A program made the position numbers and the translations under genes. The notes beneath the pieces are model-generated. The model ran no database searches and was not told the DNA's origin. It worked only from the letters and a program-made list of their open reading frames with translations. A DNA stretch of 35,520 nucleotides from Magnetococcales bacterium. Its GTDB lineage: Bacteria; Pseudomonadota; Magnetococcia; Magnetococcales; JADGAP01. Location: positions 1 to 35,520 of the forward strand of contig JADGAP010000015.1 of the NCBI GenBank assembly GCA_015231965.1, in the 5' to 3' direction. Below are positions 15,258 to 22,866 of the stretch, in pieces (within the stretch, counting starts at the first letter, position 1; each line of letters opens with the position of its first letter).

Positions 15258-15956
15258 TCAGGTCAACTGAATCACGATGTCGTGCAACACGGTGCCGGTG
15301 TCGGACATGTCCCGGGCGGCGACGTGCAGGTGACGGTAGATTTCGCGACGCTTGAGGATCTCCAGAACGAAGCCCATGGCCTCGACTTCGGCGTCCGGCG
15401 TCCGCTCCTTCAGTTTTTTCATGAGGGCGTCGGCGCTGTAGAGGGAGGCCAGGGCGCGGCGGTAGGTCTTGTCCACCACCAGGCGACATTGGCTGGCGGC
15501 GGTGGCGTCGCCCTCGGCCTTGACCGGAGCGGCGTCCAGCAGGCGATAGCCCCGCTGAATGGCGCTGGCGGCGTCCCGCAGGGTGGTGGCCATTTCGACG
15601 ATGTAGGCGTCGGCCTGGATCCCCAGGGTCTCCATCTCTTCCACGATGATGCGGGCGGAGGAGACGGGGTTGTCGATGGTGGAGATGGAGCGGTAAACGT
15701 CCTCCCGGTCCATCGGGGTGGAGAAGGCGTTGTTGAGGATGGTCAAATGCTTTTGCTTCATCTCCTCGGCCTGCTCGTCCAGCTTGACCAGCATCGCCGA
15801 CTTGGCTTTGTCGCCGGTCTGCAGGAACTCGACCATCGCGGAGTAGCTTTGCACCAGCAGATCAGCCTGCTGGGTCAGCAGCCCGAAGAAGGGGGGAACC
15901 CGGGGAAAAACGTTGTCCAGCGCGGAACCGAAGAGGGAATTGCCAGAACCACCCAT
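15258..15956 (-). CDS. PhoU-like DUF47 protein (first copy)
   Basis: 232 residues, all-helical, of the DUF47/TIGR00153 family related to PhoU. It has the acidic helix pattern KLDEQAEEMKQKHLTILNNA, then TPMDREDVYRSIS near 80-92, where family members show a conserved D-R-D/E block. DUF47 proteins are usually encoded beside Pit phosphate transporters and are thought to modulate them at the membrane. The ATG at 15956 has AAGGAG upstream. It follows pit by 114 bp and precedes phoB; likely one operon. Confidence 0.88.
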   Translation of the reverse strand: MGGSGNSLFGSALDNVFPRVPPFFGLLTQQADLLVQSYSAMVEFLQTGDKAKSAMLVKLDEQAEEMKQKHLTILNNAFSTPMDREDVYRSISTIDNPVSSARIIVEEMETLGIQADAYIVEMATTLRDAASAIQRGYRLLDAAPVKAEGDATAASQCRLVVDKTYRRALASLYSADALMKKLKERTPDAEVEAMGFVLEILKRREIYRHLHVAARDMSDTGTVLHDIVIQLT

Positions 15957-16070
15957 GGATTGACTCCTTTTCGTCGTGTCAGTTCGTCATGTTTTTGGAT
16001 CGGTCGTCCCCGTGGGACGACGGAACGTTGGGTTGGGCGGGCCTAAGGCCCTGGACCGTTTGCTGGTCCG

Positions 16071-17114
16071 TTACTTCAAGAAAGCGGTCAAAATCCAGGC
16101 GGTGATGCCGCCCACCAAGCCCGCGCCGGGGATGGTGAGGAACCACGTGGCCAGAATTTCCTTACCCTTGCGCCACTTCACCGCCCGGGGGTGTTCGGCG
16201 GTGCCGATGCCCATGATGGTGGAGCTGGTGACGTGGGTGGTGGAGACCGGGGCGCCCCACACCGCCGCGCCGAAGATCACGCTGGCGGAGATCATCTGGG
16301 TGTTGAAGGAGTGGATGGGACGCACCTTGTAGATGCCGAAGCCCACGGTGCGGGCGATGCGCCATCCGCCCATCATGTTGCCCGCCGTGATCAAAATGGC
16401 GCAGGTCAAGATGACCCAGAACGGAATGTGGAACTTTTGGATCTCACCGCCCAACATCAGCGCCAGGGCGATGATGCCCATGCTCTTCTGGGCGTCGTTG
16501 GTGCCGTGGGAGAAGGAGAGGGCCGCCGCCGAAAGCCATTGACCCCCCTGGAAAAACTTGTTGATCGAGGGGCGGGAGTCGCGGGTCAGCCAGCGGGAGA
16601 GCTTTTGCACCCCGAAACCGATCCAGAACCCGAGAACCGGCGACAGGAAGAGGGACATGACCACCTTCATCACGCCGGTGAGCTTGCCCTTGGTCACCAA
16701 CTCCTGCATGCCCCACATCACGTGGTCCGAACCGGCGGCAAACATCACCGCGCCCACAATCCCGCCCACCAGAGCGTGAGAGGAGGAGGAGGGCAGCCCG
16801 AAGTACCAGGTGAAGAGGTTCCAGAAGATGGAGCCGCAGATGCCCGCCAGCACGATCCCCAGCGAGATGGAGGCCGGCACGTCGCTCAGGGTCACGAACT
16901 TGCCGATGGTGTCGGCGACGGCGGTTCCGCCCAGCATGGGCCCCAGGAAGTGAAACGCGCCGGTGACCAGCGAGGCCTGGATGGGGGTCATGGCGCGGGC
17001 GGCGATGATCGTGCCGGTGATGTTGGAGGCGTCGTGAAAGCCGTTGGTGAAGTCGAAGATGAGGACGATGACGATGGCCGCCCACATCATAAAGACCATC
17101 ATGCTAATATCCAT
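16071..17114 (-). CDS. pit: PiT-family inorganic phosphate transporter (first copy)
   Basis: 347 residues, about ten membrane segments. The two PiT signatures appear as DFTNGFHDASNITGTII near the N-terminus and SFSHGTNDAQKSMG near 198-211. WGAPVSTTHVTSS and GLPSSSSHALVGGIVG are also family-typical. It carries metal-phosphate with a proton (or sodium) across the inner membrane, low affinity and high capacity. Shorter than E. coli PitA (499) but normal for the short, DUF47-linked branch. The ATG at 17114 has AGAGGTG upstream. The long AT-rich region upstream (17115 on) probably holds its promoter. Confidence 0.92.
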   Translation of the reverse strand: MDISMMVFMMWAAIVIVLIFDFTNGFHDASNITGTIIAARAMTPIQASLVTGAFHFLGPMLGGTAVADTIGKFVTLSDVPASISLGIVLAGICGSIFWNLFTWYFGLPSSSSHALVGGIVGAVMFAAGSDHVMWGMQELVTKGKLTGVMKVVMSLFLSPVLGFWIGFGVQKLSRWLTRDSRPSINKFFQGGQWLSAAALSFSHGTNDAQKSMGIIALALMLGGEIQKFHIPFWVILTCAILITAGNMMGGWRIARTVGFGIYKVRPIHSFNTQMISASVIFGAAVWGAPVSTTHVTSSTIMGIGTAEHPRAVKWRKGKEILATWFLTIPGAGLVGGITAWILTAFLK

Positions 17115-17900
17115 GCTGCACCTCTCTTGCCATGTTGCACCTCTTCCTGGGGTAGGGGTGGATGTCGCCTGCTTTTATTTAAAACCATTATCATGCTGGG
17201 CGATTTTAACAATGTACATCCGGCTCAGCGCGCTTTGTAAAACATCCAGCGCGTCGTTACGGTGTGGCTCCTGGTTTTATGAAGTCCTGACAGTCTGTTT
17301 TGACATTCAATACGGCTGGCGGACTCCTCGATTCACATTTTCGTGGGCGTTCATGACATCGCAGCCAACAAATCACAAGATTCGCGAAGCATTCGCCGTG
17401 AAGCTTGCACGTCGTTGCATTGTGAAAACATTACAGGCACCGGAAATAAAATGCAAAGCAATCACATGTATTTAAAAATAACACAACATTAAGTTGGCTA
17501 ATGTTTATCTAAGTTTAATATCAAGACGGGGATTGGTGTCGGAGTGGGGAAGGGAGAAGGAGGTCTTCGGGCGATTCAACGTGGCGTTAAAAAATAGAAA
17601 TTCGCCGGATTAGCAAAGTGTTACGTTGATCTTTTGGGAGATGGAGCGGGGGATGTGGGCAGAAAATGGGGGAGACCGTTCGCGGAAGGGGAGTCAAGGG
17701 TACTGTCCCCGTCAGAGTTTTTTGGAACAGGAATGTGAACGCGACGTGATTCAGCCCGTGACATGGCGCGGTCTGAAATTAACATTGAGAGTATGTGAAA
17801 GTTGAATGGGAAAAAGATGTACAATGGAGGGGTTTGGCGGGCTGGGAGCCCAGGAAGATCAGGAAGGGGCGGGACTCTGGCGGTCCGGCAGGAGGGCCGC
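17115..17900. other. AT-rich intergenic region upstream of pit, with weak Pho-box-like site
   Basis: About 790 bp with no convincing gene. On the minus strand TGTCA occurs twice in TGTCAAAACAGACTGTCA (17305-17288), 13 bp apart; a standard Pho box has an 11-bp repeat spacing, so this is weak. A GATAAT (minus, near 17195) could be a -10. A half motif of the GGGGACAG type (GGTACTGTCCCC) lies at 17699-17710. Base composition is lower in GC than the genes on either side, and the right part (from ~17800) grades into a decayed gene fragment. Confidence 0.4.
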
Positions 17901-18038
17901 GAGGGTTTGCACGACGAACAGGGCCATCCTCGCCGCGCTGCGCAGGGCCGCCCACGACGGTTCCACGGCGATGTGAATTCCCGCCGTCAACAAAGAGCAG
18001 GGTGCGGGGTGCGGACCCTCGTCCCAGCCGGTGGGCGA
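17901..18038 (-). pseudogene. fragment duplicated from the 3' end of the membrane-protein gene at 21.7 kb
   Basis: These ~138 bp align almost base for base with 21734-21870, the last ~45 codons of the gene at 21688-22866, in the same orientation (shared runs include GACGAACAGGGCCATCC, GCAGGGCCGCCCACGAC and AGCAGGGTGCGGGGT). Frame is lost by a one-base difference in the AAAGAGCAG/AAAAAGCAG region, and there is no start or stop context, so it is a dead fragment. Homology fades on both sides. Confidence 0.8.
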
Positions 18039-18197
18039 CGGGGGGTGGCATAATGGTCAGGGGGTGCCGGGTGCCCCGGGAGGGTTGGTCAACGGAGTTT
18101 CCAAGAATGGCGATTCCAAACGGTTGGGCAAGGAGCGCCGCCGGATGGGTCGGAATGGCGGAGGGCAATTTTTTTGTGCAATCGGAGAGGTTGCGTT

Positions 18198-18920
18198 ATG
18201 CTGTCCTCCTCCCTGCCGATGGCGGGGGAGAGGCGAACACTCCCCGGGGTTCTCGCCTCCGTTGGGAGGAAACGCCCAGATTCCCCGAAATCCGGAACCA
18301 TCCGAATGATCTCCCTACAACTCCGTCGCTTCGCCGAGCCGGTTCTCCTGCGAAATGTCCCGTTTCCTCCGGGGGCTCGGTTGCATGAATTGCTGATCAC
18401 CGGTCCTCCGGGATCGGGGAAGAGCACCCTCATCCAGCGCCTGGGCGGCTGGAGCGAGGAGGGCTATGTCGACCTGTCGGATCGGCAATGGTGGACCAGC
18501 CGCTCCCTGACCCTCCGCCCCCGGGAGTTGCACCTGCTCCTGCCGTTCCAGGGCATGGAGAAGGCGGTTTCGGTCTATGAACCCCACTGGCTCAAGCAAA
18601 ACCACGCCCTGGACTTCGGCCGAATGTGCATTCCCCCGGAGGGGCGCTATTTTCTTTCCACCGATTGGCGGCGCAAGTACGTGATCGAATTTTTGCTGCC
18701 GCCGGTGGACCGGGTTCTGGCGTGGCGTCGGGAGCGGTCGCGCCGGGGAACCCACCCGGTGGACGTCGAAATCTCCCGGGAGCAGATTGCCCATCAAATG
18801 CTCATCTACTGGAACGTGGCCAAGCATTTGCATCGTTGCGGTCTGCGCGTCCATCTTCGGGAGGGGGTGGACGAGCCGCCGCTGGAGATCGTGGACGCCA
18901 TGGATTACGAAGCCCTTTGA
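18198..18920 (+). CDS. P-loop NTPase of unknown function
   Basis: Up to 240 residues. The Walker A motif is GPPGSGKSTLIQRL, about 35 residues into the conserved part that starts MISLQLRRFAEPVLLRNVPF. There is no obvious AAA sensor region; later segments are basic (LLPPVDRVLAWRRERSRRGT) and end in VDAMDYEAL. It may be a small kinase or ATPase of the serine-kinase-like or Zeta-toxin-like kind, but I cannot place it. The start is uncertain: ATG 18198 has a good GGAGAGG, while ATG 18306 begins the conserved-looking part with a poor ribosome site. It sits alone between the two pit modules and is convergent with the second. Confidence 0.65.
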   Translation: MLSSSLPMAGERRTLPGVLASVGRKRPDSPKSGTIRMISLQLRRFAEPVLLRNVPFPPGARLHELLITGPPGSGKSTLIQRLGGWSEEGYVDLSDRQWWTSRSLTLRPRELHLLLPFQGMEKAVSVYEPHWLKQNHALDFGRMCIPPEGRYFLSTDWRRKYVIEFLLPPVDRVLAWRRERSRRGTHPVDVEISREQIAHQMLIYWNVAKHLHRCGLRVHLREGVDEPPLEIVDAMDYEAL

Positions 18921-19041
18921 CGCTCCCCCCTTCTTCCGGAACCTCTCCAGGCGGCGCCGGGGGGGGCGTCCGGCCGTTCTCTGGTCGCCCCGGCGGATTT
19001 GCCGTTTCATTCCTACCGTGTTTCCGGACTTGATAATCATC

Positions 19042-19070
19042 AAAAAAATCCGGGAGCTCGCGGCTCCCGG
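19042..19070 (-). terminator. Rho-independent terminator of the second pit operon
   Basis: Minus strand: CCGGGAGC (19070-19063), CGCGA loop, GCTCCCGG (19057-19050), then A and T7 (19048-19042). It lies 18 bp beyond the pit stop. Confidence 0.9.
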
Positions 19071-19087
19071 GAGGGGTTGGGGCGGGG

Positions 19088-20356
19088 TTACGCGCCGAAG
19101 ATTCCCTTGAGCAGGAAGAAGAGGACTGCGGAGCCGAGAGCGCCGGCGGGCACGGTGATCAGCCAGGAGATGACGATGTTGAGCAGCACCCGCAGGTCGA
19201 TGGAGCCGACGCCCCGGGCCAGTCCGACGCCGATCACCGATCCCACCGCGATGTGGGTGGTGGAGACGGGCATGCCGGTCTTGGAGGCCAGCACCACCAC
19301 CGTGGCCGCCGAAAGCGTGGCGGAAAAGGCGCGGCTGGGGGTCAGTTCGGTGAGCTTGGTGCCGATGGTCTGGATCACCTTGGCCCCGTAGGTGGCCAAG
19401 CCGACGACGATGGCCACGCCGCCCATGGTCAACACCCACAAGGGCAGGGGCGATTTGCCGGAGACCTTGCCGCCGCTGTTCACCACGTCCAGCACCGCCG
19501 CCAAGGGGCCGATGCCGTTGGCCACGTCATTGGAGCCGTGGGCGAAGCACATGGCGGCGGCGGTGAAGATCATCATCGGCACGAAGACTTTTTCGGCGTT
19601 GGCGAAGTGGAACTCCTTTTCCAGGGAGGGGTCGGGCTGGATCCGGTTGATCATGAGCTTGCCGATGACGGCGCAGCCGACGCCGAGCAACACGGCGATG
19701 ACAAATGTTTCCGTGGTGCTGAGTTTGAGCTTGAGATGTTCCAGTCCCTTGAACAGGGTGACCAGGGCGACGATGAAGCCCACCAGGAAGACGTACATAG
19801 GGCCCCATTTGCGGGCGCTTGCAAAGGGATCGTTGGTTTCCAACACCAGTTTGCGGACGCTGATGGTGAGGAGGAAGGCCATGACCGCCCCCAGCACCGG
19901 GGAGACTACCCAGGAGGCGACGATTTCCCCCATCTTGCCCCATTGCACGGTGTCAACGCCGACGCCCACGGCGGCGAATCCGGCCACCGCGCCGACGATG
20001 GTGTGGGTCGTGGAGACCGGCCATCCCTTGGCCGTGGCGATGTGCAGCCAGATGGCCGTGGCCAACATGGCGGAGGTCATGCCGTACATCAGCAGGTGGG
20101 GAACGGCGACAAACACCTGCGGATCGACGATGCCCTTGCGAATGGTTCCGGTGACTTCACCGCCGGCGATGAACGCGCCGGCGAATTCAAAGATGGCGGC
20201 GATGATCACGGCGTTGCGCAGGGTCAGGGAGCCGGAGCCCACCGGCGGCCCCATGGCATTGGCCACGTCGTTGGCACCGATGGCCCAGCAGGCGTAAAAC
20301 GCGAACAGAGCCGCCATGCCCATGAACAGGGTTCCATGTTGAGCAATAATTTCCAT
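19088..20356 (-). CDS. pit: PiT-family inorganic phosphate transporter (second copy)
   Basis: 422 residues, about eleven membrane segments. Both PiT signatures are in their classical form: IGANDVANAMGPPVGSG at 27-43 and FAHGSNDVANGIGPLAA in the second half, plus STTHTIVG and STTHIAVGS. It is longer and closer to the PitA/PHO4 consensus than the copy at 16071-17114, so the two are not a recent duplication. The ATG at 20356 has AAGGAGAAGG upstream, 38 bp after the DUF47 gene; one operon. A terminator follows directly. Confidence 0.93.
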   Translation of the reverse strand: MEIIAQHGTLFMGMAALFAFYACWAIGANDVANAMGPPVGSGSLTLRNAVIIAAIFEFAGAFIAGGEVTGTIRKGIVDPQVFVAVPHLLMYGMTSAMLATAIWLHIATAKGWPVSTTHTIVGAVAGFAAVGVGVDTVQWGKMGEIVASWVVSPVLGAVMAFLLTISVRKLVLETNDPFASARKWGPMYVFLVGFIVALVTLFKGLEHLKLKLSTTETFVIAVLLGVGCAVIGKLMINRIQPDPSLEKEFHFANAEKVFVPMMIFTAAAMCFAHGSNDVANGIGPLAAVLDVVNSGGKVSGKSPLPLWVLTMGGVAIVVGLATYGAKVIQTIGTKLTELTPSRAFSATLSAATVVVLASKTGMPVSTTHIAVGSVIGVGLARGVGSIDLRVLLNIVISWLITVPAGALGSAVLFFLLKGIFGA

Positions 20357-20394
20357 CCAACCTTCTCCTTCCGAGGGGGCGGTGCGTGGGGGGG

Positions 20395-21075
20395 TCAGCG
20401 GGCCAACAGCAGGCGGATGTGGTTGCCGGCTTTTTCAGCGCAGTGGGCGATTTCCCCCACGTCGTCCATCACCCGGGACCAGTAGACCGCTTGGACTGGA
20501 GAGAGGGAGCCCTCGTCCTTGTACAGGGAGCGGGTGACTTGGATGACCGCCCGGGTCGCCCCGTCCTTGGCCTCCGACAACTCCGACAGCATCCGAATGA
20601 CCTGTTCCGCCTCACGACCGCTGAAGCCGGTTTCCACCAATTCATCCAGTTTCTCGATAATGCCGCCCATGACGCGCACCACCGCGACGCACAGGTTCAC
20701 GGCACCCAGAAAGGCCTCTCCCAGTCCAGCCGGGGGAGCGTGGTCGTGGGAGACCAGGGTGATGGCCAAATGTTCGCAGTGGTCGGCCACGTCATCGTTC
20801 AGATCCAAAATCGCCAGCAGGTCGCGGCGGTCCACCGGCATGAACAGGCTTTTGGGCAGGTGGAGGAAAATGTCGTTTTCCAGCGCATCCGCCTCATTTT
20901 CCAACGCGGAAATCCGCTCGGCGATGCTTTGCAGTTGGGGGGCGTCGCCCTTCACCAGGGCGGCGACCAGGAGGGGAACCTGGTCGGCGCACTCGGCGAC
21001 CTTGCGCATGTGCCGTTGGATCGGTTTGAACGGGGATTTTCCCAGCAATCCGGCGAGGGGATTCGTTGTTTCCAT
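20395..21075 (-). CDS. PhoU-like DUF47 protein (second copy)
   Basis: 226 residues, helical, DUF47/TIGR00153 family. The typical blocks are ISALENEADALENDIFLHLP and PVDRRDLLAILDLNDDVADH, where the acidic and DRRD residues mark the PhoU-like metal sites. First gene of the DUF47-pit pair, the reverse of the gene order in the module at 15-17 kb. The ATG at 21075 has AAGGAG upstream. Confidence 0.9.
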   Translation of the reverse strand: METTNPLAGLLGKSPFKPIQRHMRKVAECADQVPLLVAALVKGDAPQLQSIAERISALENEADALENDIFLHLPKSLFMPVDRRDLLAILDLNDDVADHCEHLAITLVSHDHAPPAGLGEAFLGAVNLCVAVVRVMGGIIEKLDELVETGFSGREAEQVIRMLSELSEAKDGATRAVIQVTRSLYKDEGSLSPVQAVYWSRVMDDVGEIAHCAEKAGNHIRLLLAR

Positions 21076-21687
21076 ACTTCTGTCGCTCCTTCTTCGTCGA
21101 TGGGCTCAGGGGAGGCTTGGCTCGAAGCCGGTCATGGGGCTTCGGGGGTGGCGCGGTCATGTTTTGTTTCAACATATATGAATTGTAAAACTCGCGAACC
21201 ATGACAGAATGAACGTTCGTCAGGCGCATTGGAGGCCATGAATCCCCTTCACGCGGAGGAGGCGAGCTTCATAAAACGCATTGTCATGCCTGATCTTCAG
21301 TACGCCGCAAGAAGATCACGCGCCCAGCAGGGAGCGAACGTCGATGGCCACGCCGCTGTATTAAACGGATGTTAAGGAACTGTGATAAAAAAGGCAAATC
21401 AATCACACCTTTTTAAACGTTAAACTAAAAAATTTCGTATAATTCTCATGGGCCGTTCATCGAATGAGCAACACTGGACGGAATGCCAATTATTCCGGAG
21501 TTCGATGGGATGATCGGAAGTTGTTGTCCCGGCGAATGGGTTGGCGCTTTGGGAGGCGAACGAAGGCGAGGGAACGGCGGCAAAGGTGGGATGGGGTGGC
21601 TTCCGGTGGTGGAATGGAAGAGAATATTTAACATTATTTATTAGTTAAAATTTCGCGATCCAAAACACGCCCGGGGGATGTGGGGGA
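21076..21687. other. AT-rich intergenic region upstream of the second phosphate operon
   Basis: About 610 bp without a recognisable gene. A CTGTCAT half-site of a Pho box lies on the minus strand (21207-21201) but without a clear second half at 11 bp. A TATAAT (plus, 21438-21443) lacks a convincing -35 and leads to no plus-strand gene. A 14-codon open piece on minus (near 21357-21316) is bounded by stops. The promoter of the DUF47-pit operon should lie in its left part. Confidence 0.4.
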
Positions 21688-22866
21688 TCAGGCCGGGTGG
21701 GAGAGGGATGGTTTCCGGTCCTGGGCGATGGCGACCAGGGTTTGAATGACGAACAGGGCCATCCCCGCCGCGCCGGGCAGGGCCGCCCACGACTGCCCGA
21801 CGGCGATGAGGATCCCCGCCGTCAAAAAAAGCAGGGTGCGGGGTCCAGACCAGCGTCCCAGCCGTTGGGCGAGAAGGACGCGGGCCGCGCTGTCCGGTCC
21901 CGGGCGGAGCCAGAGGGGGAGCAGATGGCTCAGCGCCCCGGTGACCAGGGGAAAGAGGAAGACGGTGAAAAAGAGGGGCAGGCTGTCCTGGGGGCTCATC
22001 ACCTTGAGAACGATCAACACGCCGCTGATCATCATCACGCCGAAGCCGATCACCGCGCCGGCCAGAGCGATGGCTGCCCCCCCCGCAGCGAGGATGGGGG
22101 CGCGATGACGCCAGACCGCCCGCCCCAGGCGGACCACGGGGATCATCCACAGCACCAGTCCGGCGAAGGAGAAGGCGTGCCATCCCGCCGCCCCCAGGGC
22201 CGAGGCCAGCGTGCCGAGGGCGGCGTATTTCCAATCGAGGCGCAACCGGGCGTGGGCTTCCGCATCCGGGTAGCGTCCCGCCGTGGGGAGCAGGGTTTGC
22301 AGCGTGCCGATGGCGGTCAGGCCGATGAAGCCCATCAGATTGAGATGGAGATGGAGGGAGCGCAGCGGGGCCCAATGGGTGGGAAAAAACCGCGCCGCCA
22401 GGATGGCCGAGAGACCCAACAAGAGAAAAATCAACGCCCCCTGATACCATCGGAGGCCGGGATGGACGCCGCCCAGGGCGTTTCTGGCCCGCCCCTGCAT
22501 CCACCCCAACAGGAGCAGGGCGGCGAGTTGGGCCAAGGGGGCGGCGATCATCACCCCCCGTTGGTCCAGGGCGACGGAAAACGCCGCCAGCCCCCCGGCA
22601 ACCAGGGCCAGCAGCGGGATCAACCAGACCCACGGCGGGGGAGGGGCGGAGCGGGTGAGGGGTTGGGTGAAATAGATCATCGCCCCCATCATCAGGGGCA
22701 GGAGTCCCAGGGCCAGCACCACATGGGAGCGGGCGGCGGGGAGCAGCCACACCGCCGGAATCCCCACCGCCAAAAAGGCGATCAAGGCCGTGAGCCCGAG
22801 AAAGGTCAGGCGGATTCCGGGGGCGAACGAAGCGCCGCCGCCGACGCGAGGGGCGGTGGGGATCAT
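21688..22866 (-). CDS. polytopic membrane protein, heme-copper-oxidase-subunit-I/NnrS-like
   Basis: 392 residues with about twelve hydrophobic segments. A histidine-bearing helix LHLHLNLMGFIGLTAIGTLQ leads into TLLPTAGRYPDA, a pattern I associate with oxidase-subunit-I-like or NnrS-like membrane proteins; other histidines (GWHAFSF, ALSHLLPLWL) could be heme ligands. Whether it binds heme is unknown. The ATG at 22866 overlaps the stop of the cyclase gene by ATGA, so the two are translationally coupled. A 138-bp fragment of its 3' end is duplicated at 17901-18038. Confidence 0.7.
   Translation of the reverse strand: MIPTAPRVGGGASFAPGIRLTFLGLTALIAFLAVGIPAVWLLPAARSHVVLALGLLPLMMGAMIYFTQPLTRSAPPPPWVWLIPLLALVAGGLAAFSVALDQRGVMIAAPLAQLAALLLLGWMQGRARNALGGVHPGLRWYQGALIFLLLGLSAILAARFFPTHWAPLRSLHLHLNLMGFIGLTAIGTLQTLLPTAGRYPDAEAHARLRLDWKYAALGTLASALGAAGWHAFSFAGLVLWMIPVVRLGRAVWRHRAPILAAGGAAIALAGAVIGFGVMMISGVLIVLKVMSPQDSLPLFFTVFLFPLVTGALSHLLPLWLRPGPDSAARVLLAQRLGRWSGPRTLLFLTAGILIAVGQSWAALPGAAGMALFVIQTLVAIAQDRKPSLSHPA

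Noticed and set aside
17288-17305. Pho box upstream of pit
   Set aside because: Two TGTCA repeats are present, but 13 bp apart rather than the standard 11, and far (about 175 bp) from the gene start. Noted only as weak.
21316-21357. Possible C-terminal gene remnant (14 codons ending LLGA)
   Set aside because: Bounded by stops, too short to place in any family; could be chance.
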